Both the position numbers and the translations under genes were made by a program. A model generated the notes under the pieces. That model was given only the letters and a program-made list of their open reading frames with translations, was not told where the DNA came from and searched no databases. This document shows, piece after piece, positions 60,608 to 64,000 of a stretch of 64,000 nucleotides of DNA (the first letter of the stretch is position 1; every line of letters starts with the position of its first letter). Origin of the DNA: Pyrococcus sp. NA2 (GTDB taxonomy: Archaea; Methanobacteriota_B; Thermococci; Thermococcales; Thermococcaceae); contig NC_015474.1 in assembly GCF_000211475.1 (NCBI RefSeq), forward strand, positions 744,001 to 808,000, in the 5' to 3' direction.

Positions 60608-61798
60608 ATGGCAAAGGTAATAGTTGATGCCCAGGCTGCGAGAGCAATAGGAAAAGGTGCGATGATAGTATTCAAAAAGGGTGTTGTGAGGGTTGAAGGG
60701 GAGATAAAGCCGGGAGATATAGTTGAAGTTTACACTAGAGGTGGGAAATTCCTTGGAAAGGGATTTGCAAATCCAAATTCCAATATAATGGTCAGAATAG
60801 TGACCAAGGACAAAGACGTTGAAATTAACAAGGATTTATTTAAGGAGCGGATAAAGAAGGCAAACGAATACAGAAAGAAAGTATTAAGGTACACTAATGT
60901 TTATAGAATGGTTTATGGGGAGGCTGATTATCTTCCAGGCTTAATCGTCGATAGATTTAACGATATAGCTTCTCTCCAGATTTCGAGTGCTGGAATGGAG
61001 AGATTTAAACTTGATGTTGCCGAAGCGATTATGGAGGTTGAACCCGAAATAGAAACGGTCTTTGAGAAGAACACCGGAAGAAGTAGAAGGAGAGAGGGCC
61101 TACCAGAAATAGAGAGGGTTCTCCTTGGAAAGGAAAAGTACAGAACGATTATAGAAGAGGGTAGGGCGAAGTTCATAGTTGACATGAGGGGTCAGAAAAC
61201 AGGATTTTTCCTTGATCAAAGAGAAAACAGGTTGGCTCTTGAGAAGTGGGTAAGGCCTGGAGACAGGGTTCTAGATGTATTCACTTACACAGGCGGATTT
61301 GCAATCCATGCGGCAATAGCAGGGGCTGAGGAAGTTATAGGGATAGATAAATCGCCAAAGGCCATTGAGACTGCAAAGGAGAATGCAAAGCTAAATGGCG
61401 TTGAAGATAGGGTCAATTTCATGGTTGGAAACGCATTCGAAGAGATGGAGAAGTTGCAGAAGAGGGGAGAGAAGTTTGACATTGTGATCCTGGATCCACC
61501 TGCATTTGTGCAGCATGAAAAGGATCTGAAGGCGGGATTGAGGGCATACTTTAACGTTAATTTTGCAGCTCTAAATCTGCTTAAAGACGGTGGAATACTA
61601 GTGACCTGCTCATGTTCCCAGCATGTTGACCTGCAAATGTTCAAGGACATGATAATTGCAGCTGGTGCTAAGGCAGGAAAATTCCTCAAGATGCTTGAGC
61701 CTTATAGAACTCAGGCCCCTGATCATCCAATTCTAATGGCCTCAAAGGATACGGAATACTTAAAATGCCTCTTCCTCTACGTTGAAGATATGCGTTAG
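60608..61798 (+). CDS. RlmI-like 23S rRNA (cytosine-C5) methyltransferase
   Basis: A 396-residue SAM-dependent methyltransferase. It has an N-terminal PUA domain (about 1-75), a middle EEHEED-like domain, and a Rossmann methylase with QRENRLALEKWVRPGDRVLD (about 201-220, motif I DVFTYTGGFAIHAA follows), DPPAF (about 298-302) and TCSCSQH (about 338-344), the Cys pair used for m5C formation. This is the organisation of E. coli RlmI and its Pyrococcus homologues. ATG 60608 follows GGGGGTGAG. It overlaps the convergent Usp gene by four bases. Confidence 0.9.
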   Translation: MAKVIVDAQAARAIGKGAMIVFKKGVVRVEGEIKPGDIVEVYTRGGKFLGKGFANPNSNIMVRIVTKDKDVEINKDLFKERIKKANEYRKKVLRYTNVYRMVYGEADYLPGLIVDRFNDIASLQISSAGMERFKLDVAEAIMEVEPEIETVFEKNTGRSRRREGLPEIERVLLGKEKYRTIIEEGRAKFIVDMRGQKTGFFLDQRENRLALEKWVRPGDRVLDVFTYTGGFAIHAAIAGAEEVIGIDKSPKAIETAKENAKLNGVEDRVNFMVGNAFEEMEKLQKRGEKFDIVILDPPAFVQHEKDLKAGLRAYFNVNFAALNLLKDGGILVTCSCSQHVDLQMFKDMIIAAGAKAGKFLKMLEPYRTQAPDHPILMASKDTEYLKCLFLYVEDMR

Positions 61799-62250
61799 CG
61801 AACGATCATAACTGGAACCTTTATCATCCCAATGACATCCTCAAGCAGAGACCCTATCCTCGTCTTTCCACTTCTTCCATAGGCCCCCATAATCACGATG
61901 TCGTATTTACCTGAGTTAGCTTCCTTAAGTATCTCGTCTTTTGCTGAACCCTCAACTATCTTGAATGAACAGTTGACACCTTCCCTCTTTCCAAGTTCGA
62001 GCAATGTAGTTATGACTTCTTTCACACTTTTCTTCATGTCCCTCCAAATTGTCTCCTCGAATTCCTTTATCTTCTCAAGGCTATCACTTCTCATACTTAG
62101 GTGAAAGGCCAGGGCCTTTGCCTCCCTTCTATCTAGCACAGTGAAGAGGATTACCTTGGCATTCTTCCTTTTTGCGACTGAGAATCCATACAATGCGGCC
62201 TTTTGGCTCCATTTGCTACCATCAATCAGCACGAGTATCCTCATTTTCAT
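61795..62250 (-). CDS. Universal stress protein (UspA family)
   Basis: A 151-residue UspA-fold protein: ILVLIDGSKWSQKAALYGF (about 5-23) and the nucleotide-binding loop GAYGRSGKTRIGS (about 127-139), close to the ATP-binding Gx2G...GS pattern. It may bind ATP or AMP and act as a stress or transport regulator. It overlaps the transporter gene upstream by four bases, so the two are co-translated. ATG 62244 is an alternative start. Confidence 0.9.
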   Translation of the reverse strand: MKMRILVLIDGSKWSQKAALYGFSVAKRKNAKVILFTVLDRREAKALAFHLSMRSDSLEKIKEFEETIWRDMKKSVKEVITTLLELGKREGVNCSFKIVEGSAKDEILKEANSGKYDIVIMGAYGRSGKTRIGSLLEDVIGMIKVPVMIVR

Positions 62251-63509
62251 CCCCCATATCTTGCCATGAGTATCAACGTGCCGAGTCCAACCGTTAGGAT
62301 CATAACTATCATTCCTATCTTTAAGAAATCCTTGAATGAAATTTTAATGTTCTCCCTGTATGCAATTCCGAGAACGACAACGTTTGCACTTGCTCCAATT
62401 GCTGTTCCGTTTCCTCCCAAGCAGGCTCCAAGGCTGAGAGCCCACCAGAGTGGGTAAATATTAAGATGGGCGCTCATGCTCTTTATTAGAGGTATCATTG
62501 TAGCTGTAAATGGTATGTTATCAATTATTGCGCTCAGCAAAGCTGAGATCCAGGAAATCATTAGTATGGCCTCATTCTCATTACTTATATGACCTACAAG
62601 CCATCTTCCAACTGCATCTATTAGACCAGTTTCTTCCAGTCCACCCACGATTATGAATAGACCTCCAAAGAAAAAGAGAGTGGCCCATTCTACCTTTTCT
62701 AATGCGACCTCCGGTGGTATCTTACTCCATAACAATAATATGGAAGCTCCAACAAGGGCAACCACTGCAGGTTCTATCCCCAAAGTATCGTGAAGGAAGA
62801 AGGTAAGAATTACAAATCCTATCACGATTATTGATTTTCTAAATAACTCTTTATCCCTTATTGCTTCCCTCTCATCTAAGTACATGACACTTTTCACCTC
62901 TATACGGCTTCTGAAGGTTTTCCTGTATAGGACGTATACCAAGAGGATCATGACAAGGAGATCGGAAAATGCTATGGGAGTCATATTAGCTATGAATTCA
63001 TTAAAGCTAAGATTCGCGGCTGACGCTATCATTATATTCGGAGGATCCCCAATTAGAGTTGCCGTGCCTCCTATGTTAGATGCAAATATCTCGGCCAAAA
63101 GGTATGGAACTGGATTCACCATCATTTGCCTTGTAATATAGAGGAGCATGGGTGTTAATAATAACACGGTTGTTACATTGTCCAAGAAGGCACTTACAAC
63201 TGCAGTAGTTATCGAGAAAAGGATGAGAACCTTTAATGGGTCTCCCTTGGAGATTTTTGCAACTTTTATTGCAACATATTCAAAAAGGCCACTCTCCTTA
63301 CTTATGTTAACTATCACCATCATCCCCGTGAGAAGAAGAATTGTGTCGAGGTCAAGATACTCTGGAACTTTTTCCCAGGGAACGATTCCTAGCATGAGAA
63401 CTATAGATGCCCCAACCATGGCAGCCACGGTTCTGTGAATCCTCTCACTAATTATTGCCATGTACACAGCTATGAATATCCCAAGTGCTATTCCTTCAAG
63501 CAGGTCCAT
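62247..63509 (-). CDS. Ion transporter of the ArsB/NhaD (IT) superfamily
   Basis: A 420-residue membrane protein with about eleven to twelve helices. It has the duplicated sequences typical of the ion transporter superfamily: SAFLDNVTTVLLLTPM (about 110-125) and SAIIDNIPFTATMIPL (about 340-355), each with an Asn-hairpin. GGTATLIGDPPNIMIA is family-typical. The substrate could be arsenite, Na+/H+ or a dicarboxylate; sequence alone does not decide. Genes for Usp proteins flank it on both sides, which may point to regulation of transport by nucleotide state. Confidence 0.87.
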   Translation of the reverse strand: MDLLEGIALGIFIAVYMAIISERIHRTVAAMVGASIVLMLGIVPWEKVPEYLDLDTILLLTGMMVIVNISKESGLFEYVAIKVAKISKGDPLKVLILFSITTAVVSAFLDNVTTVLLLTPMLLYITRQMMVNPVPYLLAEIFASNIGGTATLIGDPPNIMIASAANLSFNEFIANMTPIAFSDLLVMILLVYVLYRKTFRSRIEVKSVMYLDEREAIRDKELFRKSIIVIGFVILTFFLHDTLGIEPAVVALVGASILLLWSKIPPEVALEKVEWATLFFFGGLFIIVGGLEETGLIDAVGRWLVGHISNENEAILMISWISALLSAIIDNIPFTATMIPLIKSMSAHLNIYPLWWALSLGACLGGNGTAIGASANVVVLGIAYRENIKISFKDFLKIGMIVMILTVGLGTLILMARYGG

Positions 63510-63521
63510 TTTTAAGCCTCC

Positions 63522-64000
63522 TCAGTAGATTATAACTGGTTTAGCAACATTTTGGAGTATTCTGAAGACTGTTGGGCTAATTTGGTGAGTTTTAGTTGTT
63601 CCAGCTCCGTAGTGTCTCGAGATTATTATTATATCGAAATTTCTTGATTCCTCCTCTACAACATCAGCCTTATTCCCCAATTTTATCTTGCTTGATATTG
63701 AATGTTCAAGGTTAAGGGTGATTATACTCTCTCTTGTCGTGTTCAAAACTTCCTCTCCTCTCTCCAATTCATTCTTTCTGAATAATTCAGAATCCTTCTC
63801 TCCAATGGTCTCCCTTATCAGTCTGCATATCTCCTCATCAATTACATACACCAGCTGTATTTTTATTCCAGGATAAGAGGATATATATTCAAGTACGCTT
63901 TGAGGGAGGGGCTCTGAGTATCTATCAAGCGGGAGGAGAATGCTCTTTATCTTAGGTAATGTTAACTCTTCTTCAGTTAGAAGAAACTCTCTATAGGCCT
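63522..64000 (-). CDS. UspA-family protein, 5' end outside the window
   Basis: The minus-strand frame stays open from the stop at 63522 to the window edge at 64000. It encodes at least 159 residues, including IKSILLPLDRYSEPLPQSVL (the UspA strand 1 and helix 1) and IKIQLVYVIDEEI. A GTG at 63851 could look like a start but would cut off the first strand of the Usp fold, so it is not the start. About 16 residues precede the Usp domain in the window, so the true protein may contain another domain. The C-terminal nucleotide loop reads SRHYGAGTTKTHQISP, unlike the canonical one. Confidence 0.72.
   Translation of the reverse strand, partial: AYREFLLTEEELTLPKIKSILLPLDRYSEPLPQSVLEYISSYPGIKIQLVYVIDEEICRLIRETIGEKDSELFRKNELERGEEVLNTTRESIITLNLEHSISSKIKLGNKADVVEEESRNFDIIIISRHYGAGTTKTHQISPTVFRILQNVAKPVIIY

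Noticed and set aside
63522-63851. A complete 109-residue protein starting at GTG 63851
   Set aside because: The frame stays open upstream to the window edge and the upstream residues form the first strand and helix of the Usp fold.

Overview
The window looks like a stretch of a Thermococcales chromosome, most likely the genus Pyrococcus. The genes are typically archaeal (A-type ATP synthase, SecFD without bacterial companions, L44e, S27e, Kae1, NnrD/NnrE fusion, ADP-forming acetyl-CoA synthetase, cupin-type phosphoglucose isomerase, family B DNA polymerase of 775 residues, HPS-PHI fusion). Starts are preceded by GGAGGTGA-like ribosome sites, promoters show TATA boxes of the TTTAAATA type, and the cupin isomerase, Kae1 start and PolB closely resemble Pyrococcus proteins I remember. 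I do not assign a species. The DNA is AT-rich, the genes are densely packed, and I see no insertion sequence, provirus, rRNA or CRISPR array; the only mobile element is an intein.

Layout. 1-3274: start of kae1 (leftward), then secF-secD-trkA. 3373-13402: a nine-gene A-type ATP synthase operon, atpHIKECFABD; atpA carries a 429-residue intein in its P-loop and the K subunit has the full Na+-site residue set. 13469-16211: a diiron beta-lactamase-fold protein, a soluble chemoreceptor-like signalling protein and AlaX. 16188-19871 (leftward): pyrC-pyrK followed by a radical SAM and a PP-loop enzyme. 20187-27295: a five-gene peptide/sugar-type ABC importer whose binding protein has a Thr stalk and CGP-CTERM-like tail. 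27308-31492: membrane protein, pgiA, then purS-purQ-purL. 31504-42543: HAD phosphatase, NnrED, radical SAM, METTL5-like methylase, PolB, metallo-hydrolase, PP-loop ATPase, enolase, Maf, L44e and S27e, the last two behind a GC-rich leader.

42518-47861: QueD/PTPS-like enzyme, HPS-PHI (ribulose monophosphate route to pentoses), a degenerate FtsZ/tubulin-like protein in a tight cluster with a HAD phosphatase and a DUF4392 protein, an HD hydrolase, a GNAT and tRNA-Arg(TCT). 47864-49419: a GT-C-like membrane protein broken by a 5-bp tandem duplication. 49528-57514: two ArsR-like regulators around a DUF211 gene, acetyl-CoA synthetase alpha subunit, then a leftward ASCH-prs-glmU-DUF835 run, UPF0147 and trpS. 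57686-64000: a small unknown gene, a tandem Lrp-like regulator, adenosine-specific kinase, XTP pyrophosphatase, Lrp regulator, a candidate C/D box sRNA, an RlmI-like methyltransferase, and an ion transporter flanked by two universal stress proteins (the last cut by the window edge).

The genes link energy (Na+-coupled ATP synthase, TrkA, transporter), nucleotide synthesis (PRPP synthase, HPS-PHI pentoses, PurSQL, PyrCK), sugar and acetate metabolism (Pgi, enolase, Acd) and translation/RNA modification. The items most worth a second look are the degenerate FtsZ homologue, the diiron protein/chemoreceptor pair, the candidate C/D RNA, the GC-rich L44e leader and the frameshifted membrane protein.
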